From: Bin87 sp963666415
Lineage (GTDB): Bacteria; Chloroflexota; Dehalococcoidia; Lucifugimonadales; UBA3495
Length of the DNA: 64,000 nucleotides
Direction of reading: 5' to 3'
Assembly: GCA_963666415.2 (NCBI GenBank)
Contig: CAXXPD010000002.1
Coordinates: forward strand, 248,001-312,000
The position numbers and the translations under genes are program-made. The notes beneath the pieces were generated by a model. It was not told the DNA's origin. It ran no database searches and saw only the letters and a program-made list of their open reading frames with translations. Of this stretch, positions 9,220 through 19,639 are shown one piece after another; the first letter of the stretch is position 1; each line of letters begins with the position of its first letter.

Positions 9220-10773
9220 GTAGAGTCCCAGGAAGTGGTGTAAGAGTTAGGCGGTTGGCAAAACGCTGACCACCGCGTCATCCTTGATCGGAAATGCCAG
9301 ACCTGAACAAGGAGAACGACGGTGGTCAAGCAAAGAATGGATCTTTTGGAATTATTACGCAAGTGTGGTATGGACGGAGACGTGGACTTGCTGCGGGAAG
9401 CACTGCGGGTCCTGGTGGACGGCATCATGGACGCCGAGGTTTCCGCCCAGATCGGCGCCCAGCACGGCGAACGCAGCCCGGAGCGGGTCACCTACCGCAA
9501 CGGCTACCGCAACCGCACCTGGGACACCCGGGTGGGCACCATGGAGTTGCACATTCCCAAGCTGCGGGAAGGCAGCTACTTCCCCAGCCTGCTGGAACCG
9601 CGGCGGCGCAGCGAGAAAGCCCTGCTGGCCGTCATCCAGCAAGCCTATATAGAAGGCGTCTCCACCCGTCGGCGGGTGGACGATCTGATCAAGGCCCTGG
9701 GTTGCGACGGCATCTCCAGCAGCCAGGTGTCGCGCATCTGCGAGCAACTGGACGAAGTGGTGGAGAGTTTCCTGGGTCGGCCCCTGGACGGTGGTCCCTA
9801 CCCCTACGTGTGGCTGGACGGCCTGACCCAGAAGGTTCGGGAGGGCGGGCCGCATCGTCAACTGGGAGGGTCGCATCGTCAACGTCTGCGTGGTGGTGGC
9901 GACGGGGGTCAATGCCGAAGGGCAGCGTGAGATCCTGGGTATGGACGTGGGCGCCAGCGAGGACGGCGCCTTCTGGCTGGCCTTCCTGCGGTCGCTGACC
10001 GCTCGGGGCCTCAGCGGGGTGGAGCTGGTAACCTCCGATGCTCACCAGGGGCTGAAGAACGCCATCGCCGCGGTGTTCACTGGGGCCAGCTGGCAGCGCT
10101 GCCGCACCCACTTCATGGCCAACCTGCTCACCCGAGTGCCCAAGCGTGCCCAACCCGGCGTGGCCACGCATGGTCCGCACCATCTACCAGCAACTGTCTC
10201 CCGCCGAGGTCCACGGCCAATTGGAGTCGAGTGGTGGAACAACTCCGGGAGCCCTTTGCCCAGGTGGCCGAGCTGCTGGCGGATGCCGCGCCGGACATCC
10301 TGGCCTTCACGGCCTTCCCAGTGGCCCACTGGCAGAAGCTGTGGTCCAACAACCCGCAGGAACGGCTGAACCGGGAGATAAGGCGCCGGACTGACGTGGT
10401 GGGCATTTTCCCCAACCGGCTATCGGCGCGGCGCCTGGTGGGCGCGGTGCTGGCCGAGCAACACTGACGTGGTGGGCATTCCCAGTGGCCCACTGGCAGA
10501 AGCTGTGGTCCAACAACCCGCAGGAACGGCTGAACCGGGAGATAAGGCGCCGGACTGACGTGGTGGGCATTTTCCCCAACCGGCTATCGGCGCGCGCCTG
10601 GTGGGCGCGGTGCTGGCCGAGCAACACGACGAATGGGCCGAAGGCCGCCGCTACCTCACCATCCCCAACGCCGCCGGCAACGAGGCACTGCCGGAGCCCA
10701 ATATGCTGGACGCAGCGGCCTGATCAACATCAAAAGGGATGACGCGCTTTTACACTACTTGACGGGACACTAC
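9220..10773 (+). mobile_element. IS256-family element, both ends present, transposase broken
   Basis: Left end GTAGAGTCCCAGGAAGTGG to right end CTTGACGGGACACTAC. The transposase starts at 9322 (MVKQRMDLLELL) and includes the Asp motif WLDGLT. It is frameshifted near 9850 by a short duplicated insertion and again near 10169 by one base. The stretch around 10312-10466 is duplicated at about 10487-10640. Too damaged to be active; it may still be moved in trans because both ends remain. Confidence 0.85.
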
Positions 10774-11813
10774 CCTCCCGGAGTTGTTCCACCACTCGAC
10801 TCAATTGGCCGTGGACCTCGGCGGGAGACAGTTGCTGGTAGATGGTGCGGACCATGGTGGCCACGCCGGGTTGGGCACGCTTGGGCACTCGGGTGAGCAG
10901 GTTGGCCATGAAGTGGGTGCGGCAGCGCTGCCAGCTGGCCCCAGTGAACACCGCGGCGATGGCGTTCTTCAGCCCCTGGTGGGCATCGGAGGTTACCAGC
11001 TCCACCCCGCTGACTTCATGGCCAAGGCCCCGAGCGGTCAGCGACCGCAGGAAGGCCAGCCAGAAGGCGCCGTCCTCGCTGGCGCCCACGTCCATACCCA
11101 GGATCTCACGCTGCCCTTCGGCATTGACCCCCGTCGCCACCACCACGCAGACGTTGACGATGCGACCGCCCTCCCGCACCTTCTGGGTCAGGCCGTCCAG
11201 CCACACGTAGGGGTAGGGGCCGCCGTCCAGGGGCCGACCCAGGAAACTCTCCACCACTTCGTCCAGTTGCTGGCAGATGCGCGACACCTGGCTGCTGGAG
11301 ATGCCATCGCAGCCCAGGGCCTTGATCAGATCGTCCACCCGACGGGTGGAGACGCCCTCCACGCCTGTCCTGAGCTTGCCGAAGGGTAGGCTTGCTGGAT
11401 GACGGCCAGCAGGGCTTTCTCGCTGCGCCGCCGCGGTTCCAGCAGGCTGGGGAAGTAGCTGCCTTCCCGCAGCTTGGGAATGTGCAACTCCATGGTGCCG
11501 ACCCGGGTGTCCCAGGTGCGGTTGCGGTAGCCGTTGCGGTAGGTGACCCGCTCCGGGCTGCGTTCGCCGTGCTGGGCGTCGATCTGGGCGGAAACCTCGG
11601 CGTCCATGATGCCGTCCACCAGGACCCGCAGTGCTTCCCGCAGCAAGTCCACGTCTCCGTCCATACCACGCTTGCGTAACAATTCCAAAAGATCCATTCT
11701 TTGCTTGACCACCGTCGTTCTCCTTGTTCAGGTCTGGCATTTCCGATCAAGGATGACGCGGTGGTTAGCTTTGGGCTACACCGATTCTTTTACACCACCT
11801 CCCGGTACTCTAC
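10774..11813 (-). mobile_element. IS256-family copy, C terminus lost and transposase split by a 23-bp repeat
   Basis: The minus-strand transposase starts at 11712 and is cut after VVEQLRE by the end of the preceding copy. A 23-bp insertion at 11363-11385 shifts the frame after AVIQQAY. The left end differs from most copies (GTAGAGTACCGGGAGGTGG, as at 38567), showing two sub-lineages of the element in the window. Confidence 0.8.
11363..11385. repeat. 23-bp short palindromic repeat inserted in IS256 transposase
   Basis: The inserted sequence contains TTCGGCAAGCTCAGGACAGG on the minus strand. It is placed exactly between codons conserved in the other copies (CAAGCCTAC and GTGGAGGGC). No target duplication is visible. 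In translation it gives the PFGKLRTG / SASSGQA strings familiar from many environmental genomes. Confidence 0.75.
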
Positions 11814-11827
11814 TGGGCCCGCCCCGC

Positions 11828-12282
11828 CCCCCGCCGAGTGGAGACGCCTTCTACATAGGCTTGCTGGATGACGGCCAGCAGGGCTTTCTCGCTGCGCCGC
11901 CGCGGTTCCAGCAGGCTGGGGAAGTAGCTGCCTTCCCGCAGCTTGGGAATGTGCAACTCCATGGTGCCGACCCGGGTGTCCCAGGTGCGGTTGCGGTAGC
12001 CGTTGCGGTAGGTGACCCGCTCTGGGCTGCGTTCGCCGTGCTCAGCGCCGATCTGGGCGGAAACCTCGGCGTCCATGATGCCGTCCACCAGGACCCGCAG
12101 TGCTTCCCGCAGCAAGTCCACGTCTCCGTCCATACCACGCTTGCGTAACAATTCCAAAAGATCCATTCTTTGCTTGACCACCGTCGTTCTCCTTGGTTGG
12201 GTTGTTGTGATTCCACAAAGATGACGCGGTGGTCAGCGTTTTGCCAACCGCCTAACTCTTACACCACTTCCTGGGACTCTAC
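11828..12282 (-). mobile_element. IS256-family remnant (transposase N-terminal part and left end)
   Basis: Left end with GTAGAGTCCCAGG and the first about 117 codons of the transposase (start 12181). It breaks off after VEGVSTRR into a GC-only stretch (11814-11831) shared with no other copy. It truncates the IS110 gene that follows. Confidence 0.8.
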
Positions 12283-12789
12283 TTTGGCTTTGGAGAAGGA
12301 AATTGCTCGACTGGACCGGGAGTACCAGGCGGCGTTGCAGCGCAGCGCTCCCCTGGCCCAGCGTGCTTCCTTGTACCGCACCGTGCCGGGTATTGGACCG
12401 TTGACCGCGGCGATCCTGGTCTCCCATCTGCCTGAGCTGGGCCAATGGGACAGCAAGGCTTTGACCTCCCTGGTCGGTCTGGCACCCTGGTCTCGGGACA
12501 GCGGCCAAAAGCGGGGCCAGCGGTCCATCCGAGGCGGCCGCGGCATCGTGCGTCGCGCGCTGTACCTCTGTACCTGGTCAGCCATCCGGGTCGATGGCGA
12601 GTTGCGCCGGTTCTATCAGAACCTGCGTCAACGCGGGAAACCCGGCAAAGTGGCGTTGGTGGCGGTGATGCGCAAGCTGCTGCTCATGCTCAACGCGGTG
12701 GCCCGTCGGGGAACACCCTGGGTACCGAAAACCGAGTAACCCGGTCAGCTCAAAACGCCGGAAAAACCCTTGACATCCAACACGGATAC
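12283..12789 (+). pseudogene. IS110-family transposase, C-terminal fragment with right end
   Basis: 12283-12739 encodes about 150 C-terminal residues of a DEDD transposase: TVPGIGPLTAAILVSHLPEL, then ALTSLVGLAPWSRDSG, RGGRGIVRRALYL with the C-terminal Ser/Arg region, and FYQNLRQRGKPGKVALVA. The RuvC-like N-terminal domain has been removed by the IS256 left end at 12282. After the stop, CTTGACATCCAACACGG resembles the right ends of the two complete IS110 elements (both contain TTGACATC). The fragment abuts the truncated IS21 gene. Confidence 0.8.
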
Positions 12790-13424
12790 TTGGGCATTCC
12801 ACCGAAGAAAGCCCACGCCGCCTCCAGTCCGGCGATGACGTCCTCCAACTTCTGGCTCTGTATGGGCCACACGAAGCAATGCCGAGAGTGGCACAGTACG
12901 ATGACCATGGCCCACACCGCCTGGCGTCGTCCCGTCGCTGGGTCCGTAATCATGCCCAGCCTACCGAAGTCGGCCTCGGCCACCTCACCCGGCGGCGTGT
13001 CCTCCATCCGCACCGTGGTCTTGCTGAACCGACGCCAGTTGCGTTTCAAAATGAAACGGCGCAGCGACGGATACGATACTGCGCACCCTCGAACGGCCAG
13101 CAACTCCTGGATGCGGGTCATCTGCAACCGGTCGCCGGTGAGCCACTGGTAGATCTGATCCGCCCAGGGCTCCAGCAGATCCTGCCGGGGCGTCGCCACT
13201 CGCCGCGGCCCCGACTGGCTGATGCCAGCCAGCCGGCTCAGTTGCTCCGCATCGGCCCCCGGACCGTCCCGGGCGATGCCCTCCGCCTTTGCCGCCGCCA
13301 GGTACTTGCGCACCGTATTACGGGACAGACCGGTACCCGATGCGATTTCCCGCGGGCCTACTCCCGCCTGCCAGCGGCGAATGATCTCTTGTATCTCCAT
13401 TCTGGGAACCTCCCGGTACGCCAT
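12790..13424 (-). pseudogene. istA: IS21-family transposase IstA, C terminus missing
   Basis: About 210 N-terminal residues. A helix-turn-helix (GVGPREIASGTGLSRNTVRKYL) near residues 20-42, a second DNA-binding region, then the first catalytic Asp in EVAEADFGRLG. Homology stops at FFGGMPK, where the IS110 right end begins. istB is absent. Start ATG at 13424. Confidence 0.85.
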
Positions 13425-13479
13425 CTCTGCACCTCAAACACGAAGTGCGGCAATGGTCGCAGATGCGGCTCCCCAGGTG

Positions 13480-13560
13480 GGTCAAAGACCCTGAAAATCC
13501 CGGTCAAAGACTGTGAACATTTCGCGGTTTACCGGGTCAAAGTCGGTGAAAAATGACACC
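13480..13560. repeat. IS21 terminal region with three direct repeats
   Basis: GGTCAAAG followed by a TGAAAAT/TGAACAT-like stretch occurs three times (13480-13499, 13502-13520, 13534-13553). It ends in TGACA, the usual IS21 tip read outwards as TGTCATTTTTCACC. These multiple terminal repeats are the transposase-binding sites of this family. 16 bp separate it from the end of the next gene. Confidence 0.7.
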
Positions 13561-13998
13561 GGTCGCCCCGCTCATGCTAATGACTGGCTGTCGTATGTGG
13601 GAGCCACGGCTGCGCCAGCTGCAATCGCAGCTCGTCGGTGTTAGCCTGAAACTCGTAAGCAGCTCCGTCGATCGCCATCTTGTTTTTGTAGTAAAAGACG
13701 TCGTCGTGAGTCAATCCCGTCATGTCCAAGGCGAGCTCCAGGACATGGGGTTGCAGGTGCTGGTTTAGATAGCTTCCCATCACCGCACCGCCTACCATAC
13801 CGCCGACGCCGCCCACAAGGTTGCCTACTAGAGGAACCATGGAGCCCCCGGCAGCTCCAGCGGTGCCTCCTGCTATCGAGAAAACCATTGTCACACCAAT
13901 CCGCGACATGGCCGTAAGTGCTTGTATCACGTGGACTTTGTTGCGCTCCGTGCGGTCGATATGCCTGAACTGTCGCTCAGTTTGCAGCGCTCCGTAGA

Positions 13999-14177
13999 CT
14001 AGAAATCTGGCCGGGAACCCCGATTCTCCACAAGCCGTTATTTTCTTAACGTCGATTATCGATGTAATAAGAGGTTCTTGAAACGTATTACAAATCCCAT
14101 CACGCCGTATATGACTGTAATACGTTTGCTTGGCGTAGTGCAAAACCCGGCCAATGGCTTTCCGGCCAGACCTCTAG
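13999..14177. mobile_element. MITE copy 1 (179 bp)
   Basis: Terminal inverted repeats GAAATCTGGCCGG and GAGGTCTGGCCGG flanked on both sides by CTAG. No coding capacity. Same length as the copies at 16847 and 41879. Internal inverted repeat ACGTATTAC / GTAATACGT. Inserted in the PD-(D/E)XK-like gene. Confidence 0.85.
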
Positions 14178-14688
14178 GCGCACTCCGGCCATGATCGCCG
14201 CTGAGTAGGGCAAGATATCAGTCACTCCGTCAGGCACGTCAATTCCCAGGTTGCTGACCAGGGTGTCCATACCGTCGGAGATCCCTGCCACCAATTCAAA
14301 GTCGGTGCCTATGTCGAGCATCTGCCCCAGCAACTCTGGAGAGTTATCGGCAATCCTGCTGTAGATCTCGCTGGTGACGGCGAAGTGTAGCTCAGGGTCG
14401 TCCAGCATTAGCGCTTGAATCTCTCCGGCCCGCTCGATGCCACCGGTCTTGACCTGCCAGAAGACCTCCACCCCGCCTCGGTCAACAGCGGATATATCCC
14501 ATCCGGGCTGGGTTGCACTCTCGGCCAGGTGGACGTTGGAATACCCGCTGCTTTCTAGGACATCAACTATCTCGAACTCGGCGACCTTGCCTTTCCTAGG
14601 CTTTGCACATTTCAAGCCGCGTAGGCGAGTGAATCTACAAGTCGGTAGTACAGGGCAGCCGGGACTTTCCATATATCCGGTTCTGCGT

Positions 14689-16142
14689 CTCGACTTTGTA
14701 CAAAAGCTAGATAAATTATAAGAACAGGGTAAGCTCGACCAAATCACCACAAGAGGTCGAGTATGCCTACCCTGCCCGCAGTCATAGTAACCCTGCTGCT
14801 GCCCTTTGAGCACCTGTTTGACCCCAGGACCTGGCGCAAAGCCCAACTCCTGGCCATGGGAGCGATCCTGTCTCCCGGCAAACGCACCGTGTCCTCCGCC
14901 CTCAACATCCTGGGGATTGGGCAGCACGGCGACTTCGCCATCTATCACCACGTGCTCAACCGTGCCCGATGGTCGCCGCTGCAACTGAGCCGGGTGCTGT
15001 TGCTGCTGGTGGCCGGGCGCCTTGGTTCATCCACCGAGCCGTTGGTGTTCGGCATTGACGAGACGGTGGAACGACGCTGGGGCCGGAAGATTGCGGCCAA
15101 GGGGCGGTATCGGGATCCGGTGCGGTCCACGGACGACCAGGTGGTGATGACCCCCGGATTGCAATGGGTGAGCCTGATGTTGCTGACGCGTATCGGGTGG
15201 GCGGGTCGACACTGGGCGCTACCGTTTTTGACCGCGCTGGTGGTGTCGGCCCGCTACGACCGGCGCAAAGGTCGCCGGCACAAGACGGTCACCGACTACG
15301 CCCAGCAGATGCTGGTCTGCCTGCGCCGGTGGCTGCCGGACCGGGACCTGGTGGTGGTGGCCGATGGCGGCTACGCCAAGCGCGAGTTCCTGCGGCATTG
15401 CCAGAACATGTCAAAGCCGATTGTCGTCGTCACCAAACTGCGCAAGGACGCATCCCGGTACCAGCCCGCGCCACCGCGGCGGCCCGGCCAGATCGGGCGG
15501 CCCCGGGTGGTCGGCGCGCGATTGCCCAGTCCCACGGCGGTGCTGGACGATCCCGCTACACAATGGATTCCCTACCGCGCCACCGGTTCCGACGGCAGTA
15601 CCGCCAGGGTCGAGCTCGCTTCGGGCGTAGCGCTGTGGTACCACGGCGGGCCGCCGCGCCTTCCCATACGTTGGGTCGTCATCAGATACCTGGAGGAGCG
15701 CCGCGGGCCCTATGCTTTGCTATGCACCGACACCGAGGCGGAACCCCTGCGGATACTGCAGTGGTATCTGCTGCGCTGGCAGGTCGAGGTGACCTTTGAG
15801 GAGCTGCGGGCTCACCTGGGCGTGGAAACCCAGCGCCAGTGGTCGGAACGAGCCATCGCCCGAACCACCCCCGCGCTCTTTGGCCTGTTCAGCGTGGTGA
15901 CGCTGGCGGCGGATATCCTGATCGAACAGCGTGGCGGCATGGCGCCGCGCACCGCGGCGTGGTATGACAAGACCAGCCCTTCCTTCGCCGACGCCATCGC
16001 CCTGGTCAGACGACACCTCTGGGTGCAGCAGGGAACTTTTATGCCGTCCGAGCGCGAGCACGAATCGATAAAAGTCCCGCGCCTCTTGTACCACAGGATG
16101 CTCGACACGCTAGCCTATGCCGCTTGATTGTACAAAGCCGAG
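14689..16142 (+). mobile_element. IS701-A copy 1, complete
   Basis: 1454 bp with ends CTCGACTTTGTACAA and CTCGGCTTTGTACAA and an exact 8-bp target duplication TTCTGCGT (14681-14688 and 16143-16150). Inserted near the 3' end of the IS701-B transposase gene. Same length as copy 2 at 49819-51272 and nearly identical. Confidence 0.9.
14763..16127 (+). CDS. IS701-family transposase (IS701-A copy 1)
   Basis: 454 residues, intact. DDE transposase of the IS4/IS701 class: first Asp in VFGIDETVERRWG, second in VVVADGGYAKREF, Glu region in QVEVTFEELRAHLGVETQRQW with the YREK-like signature. Start ATG at 14763 after a short leader. Differs from copy 2 at a handful of residues, indicating recent transposition. 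Confidence 0.9.
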   Translation: MPTLPAVIVTLLLPFEHLFDPRTWRKAQLLAMGAILSPGKRTVSSALNILGIGQHGDFAIYHHVLNRARWSPLQLSRVLLLLVAGRLGSSTEPLVFGIDETVERRWGRKIAAKGRYRDPVRSTDDQVVMTPGLQWVSLMLLTRIGWAGRHWALPFLTALVVSARYDRRKGRRHKTVTDYAQQMLVCLRRWLPDRDLVVVADGGYAKREFLRHCQNMSKPIVVVTKLRKDASRYQPAPPRRPGQIGRPRVVGARLPSPTAVLDDPATQWIPYRATGSDGSTARVELASGVALWYHGGPPRLPIRWVVIRYLEERRGPYALLCTDTEAEPLRILQWYLLRWQVEVTFEELRAHLGVETQRQWSERAIARTTPALFGLFSVVTLAADILIEQRGGMAPRTAAWYDKTSPSFADAIALVRRHLWVQQGTFMPSEREHESIKVPRLLYHRMLDTLAYAA

Positions 16143-16846
16143 TTCTGCGTCGGACAGTGAAAAACCCTCGGACGCCAGCCACAAGTGGCGGCGCACCAGA
16201 GCGATGGCATCCACGAAGGTCGGCGACGGCTTGGCGTACCAAGCCGCTGTACGATGGGCCGAGGGTCGTTGTTGCCGCAGCAGATGGGCCGCCAGGGTGG
16301 TCCATGAGAAGAGCCCCATCAGGATTGGCGTGGTGCGGGCGATGGCGTGATCCGACCACTGGCGTTGGGTCTCCACGCCCAGATGCGCTCGCACCTCCTG
16401 GAAGGTGACCTCCAGTTGCCAGCGCAGCACAAACCATTCCAGAATCTGCGCCGGGTCCACGGCCAGGTCAGTGCACAGCAGAGCCGGTGTGGCGAATTCG
16501 CCCGGGGGATCCCGAACCAAGACCCAGCGCAGGGGCACGGGCGGCTTGCCAGAGCGGTACCAGACCGCCGTTTGCGAGGTGAGTTCCACCGTGCGGGTCG
16601 CGCCGTTGTACCAGGCTACCGACACCTCGACCCATGACACGGTGGGCAAGTCCAGGAGCGCCTTCAGCGCGGTCAGCCGTCGGCCTTTCAGCGGGGGCCG
16701 ACCGTTCCGGCCCGGCTGACGTGCTGGCGCCGGTTCATAAAGGGCGGCGTCCAGGCGCAAGCGGGCGATGAGGATAACGGGTTGCGCCAACGATTGGCAG
16801 CAGTGGAGCAGGTCCAGTACGGCGTAGCTGCTGTCACCCACCAGCA

Positions 16847-17025
16847 CTAGAGGTCTGGCCGGAAAGCCATTGGCCGGGTTTTGCACTACGCCAAGCAGAC
16901 GTATTACAGCCGTATTCGGCGTGATAGTGTATGCAATACGTTTCAATACCCCATCATTACATCGGTAATCGACGTCAAGAAAATAACGGCTTGAGGAGAA
17001 TCGGGGTTTCCGGCCAGATTTCTAG
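16847..17025. mobile_element. MITE copy 2 (179 bp), inverted
   Basis: Reverse complement of the copies at 13999 and 41879. CTAG on both sides. Removing the insert and one CTAG restores the IS701-B transposase frame (CCCCTAGTGCTG coding P-L-V-L), which proves the empty-site structure. The duplicated target is CTAG, or TA if the outer bases belong to the element. Confidence 0.88.
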
Positions 17026-18196
17026 GGGGCGCTGCGGCAGCCAGCGTGGTTCGGCAGGCTCACCATGAGCGGGGTTGCAGGATCACCTGGCGCGCCCAGT
17101 CGGTGAGTTTTTTATGGCGGCGTCCGCGCTGCCGGTGGTAGCGTGCCGAGGGCGCCAGCACGGTGAGAAAGGGCAAGGCCCAATAACGTCCCGCCCAGGG
17201 GACCTGGCCCAGCCACATCAGGGAGATCCAGCGCAGGCCGCTGGCCTTGACCACCTGAGACCGGCTGGAGCGTACCGCATCGCGGTAGATGCCCCGGGAT
17301 TTGATTTTGGGGCCGCGGCGCCGCTCCAGGGTTTCGTCGATGCCGAAAATCAACGGACCATCGCCTTGATCCAAGTGGAGGATTAGCAGTCCCAACAGGA
17401 TGCGTGCCGCCTGGCGGGGCGACCACACCGCCCGATTGAGCACTTGATGATAACGGGCATAGCTGCGGTCGTCGCTGAGTCCCATGACACGGAGCGCCGA
17501 TGCCACGGTGCGTTGGCCGGGAGCCAGTATCGCGCCGACTAACAGGATTTGGGCTTTCAGCCAGGTCGGGTTGCGAAACAGCGTGGCGAAGGGATGGAGT
17601 ACGGGTACAATCGCGTTGGGCAGGGTGAGCATCGCTTGGCCTTTTCCAGGAGGGTCCGCCCAGCTTACCCTGTTCTTATAATTTATCTAGCTTTTGTGCA
17701 AAGTCCAGCTTTCAGCCCGCTCAAAAACCCATTCGCACTGTCGGGCCCTCTCTCGCTTACCTCCAGCCAGTGTTCATAGAGAGAATGTTCAGTCGCCAAG
17801 CCGCTATATTGCTCGGCATAGGCTCTGGCCAGGCCGTCGTCCACGTTGACGGCATCAAAAAGGCCCCACATTGCAAACGAAACTGCAGCCGTCGCTTCTG
17901 TAGCCCCGAAGACCAGACCCGTCTCGTGCAGTGTTCGCACCTGCTCTTGGTGAGACAAGCGACTGGAACTGCGATCAGCGGGCAACTGCTCCAAATCGGT
18001 CAAAAGGCTGATCGACTCCATCATGCGACCTCTCTAAATCACGGCTATGACGACGGCGATAACCCCCAGGGTAATGCCGATCGCAACGACAATTGACAGA
18101 CCCAGACGAGTCTTCCGCAAGAGACCTTTGAAGTGATTGATCGTCTTCTCATTCTCTTGCTCGACCTTGCCCACTGCGTCCTCGGTGGGTAACTGT

Positions 18197-19551
18197 TCAG
18201 ATTTGAGGGGAAGTGAGCAGTTGGCGGCAGGCGGCGAGGGGGTTCAGGCCTCGTGCGCGCCAGGTGCCGAAGACCGATGCCAGCGTCATCTTGCTCTCGG
18301 TACCACGTTCCGACCGGGTGCCCCCGCTGATCTTGCGGCTGATAACCACATGGCGCCGGCTGCGCTCGGCGGGGTTGTTGTCCGACGGCACGTCCGGTTC
18401 GGCCACGAAGACGAAGAGTTCCTTGATGTGGCGCTCAATGCGCCGGTACAGCCGGCCCTGCAGAGCTAGCGGGTCAGCCAGGAAGGGCTGGCAGATGACC
18501 AGCAGCTGCCGCTCCCAGGCCAGTTGAGCGGTGCGCCGTCGTTGTGCCTGCGGATGGGTGAAAGACCTGTCCTCGACATAGAGCTGATGGACTGCCGCGG
18601 CCCACTGGGCCAGCGCGGTGTCCTTGGGGTAGAGCGCCACCAGGTCGTGGATATCCCGCAACAGGTGGGCCCAGCACCGTTGCTTGGGGCCATCGTAATG
18701 GTGGTAGGCGGCGTAGAAATCGCTGACCAGCACTCCGGAGAATGACTCGCCCAGCGCTTCGTCCACCACCGCCTTGCCCCGACCCCGCCGCAGGAAGTAG
18801 CGTTCGGTGGGGGTGCTGAAAGTCCAGACGTAACCGTTGTTCCCATTTTGACGCCAGCCGGTTTCGTCGGCGTGGACCACTGGGCTGGCGCGGATGCGGT
18901 CCAGGATCGCGGCCACCGCTGGTTGGGCTTGTTGCGCGGTCTGGTGAATGGCGCTCACGATGGCCCCCACGCTGAGGCGCAGCTGATGGACGGTGCACAG
19001 ATACCACTGGATGCTGCGGATCGGCAGGCGCCCTTCTTCCCGCAACGTGGCGATGCGGCTGAGCACGTTGACGCCCAGGCGTTGGCGCCCCAGTGCCACG
19101 CCGTCCAGTTGTGCTGGGGGTATGCAGCGGCGTCGACACGCTGGGCAGGTCCTGGCGATGCAGACCTGCTCGGTGACTGGCACCGGAACCACCGGCAACT
19201 CGATGACTTCCCGGGTGCGCTGGACCCAGCCGCCAGTCAGGTGCGTCCCGCAATCGGGACAGCTCTCCACCACGTGCTCCCCCGATGGGTCGGTGTCATG
19301 CGCCGGCGGGCGAAGCCGTGGCGTCGCTGCTTGCTGGGCTGCTGCTGCGCTGGCGGCGGGCGGCCCGAACTGGACTTGAGGCCGGGCATTCGGGGCGGGC
19401 CGCCCGGTTTCGCCTGGCCTTCCAGTTCGGCAACCCGCCGCTCCAGCCGTACAATCACCCGCTGCTGTTCCAGAACGGTGGCCTGTAGTTGGGCGATGAT
19501 GGCGATGAGAACATCGCGACTGGCGGTGGTCAGGTCACTCTCAGTATCCAC
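18197..19551 (-). pseudogene. tnpC: IS66 transposase (TnpC), frameshifted
   Basis: N-terminal leucine-zipper-like helix (VLIAIIAQLQATVLEQQRVI), then a Cys zinc-binding motif (CPDCG, CPACRRRC), then the DDE core: HADETGWRQNG, SDFYAAYHHYDGPKQRCWAHL, NNPAERSRRH. A frameshift near 19280 (THRG versus THRVEHV in IS66-2) separates the first about 90 residues from the rest. Otherwise close to IS66-2. Confidence 0.85.
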
Positions 19552-19639
19552 TCCCTCTATATGACATAACCACCGCCACCCGTGCCAGCGTCTGGCAGCC
19601 CGCCTTCGGCCAATTTACTTCACCAAGTCTTGTATGTTG

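Larger units (their letters stand above)
14596..17708 (-). mobile_element. IS701-B element carrying IS701-A and a MITE
   Basis: Ends CTGGACTTTGCACA and CTAGGCTTTGCACA, flanked by a CTTTC direct repeat (14591-14595 and 17709-17713). The minus-strand transposase begins at 17632 and ends at 14612. It is interrupted by the MITE at 16847-17025 and by IS701-A at 14689-16142. Restored junctions are LPQRPL/VLVGDSSYA and SLSDAE/PDIWKVPAALYY. The last residues LVDSLAYAA match LDTLAYAA of IS701-A. With both insertions removed the gene is open and full length (about 450 residues). Confidence 0.85.
13577..18024 (-). pseudogene. PD-(D/E)XK nuclease-like protein with glycine-zipper membrane region, split by three insertions
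   Basis: Three pieces (17714-18024, 14178-14590, 13577-13998) rejoin into one frame once IS701-B (duplicated CTTTC) and a MITE (duplicated CTAG) are removed. The junctions read GLK/GKVAEFE and AGVR/LVYGAL. The rebuilt protein has about 380 residues. It has an N-terminal helical part, then a restriction-endonuclease-like core: Glu in VAEFEIVDVLE, Asp in PGWDISAV, QVK in VFWQVKTG. A Gly/Ala-rich hydrophobic stretch follows (AGGTAGAAGGSMVPLVGN, then GGVGGMVGGAVMG), then a soluble tail. ATG at 18024 with GAGAGG upstream, 10 nt after the stop of the preceding gene. It probably acted at the membrane together with that gene; function unknown. Confidence 0.75.
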
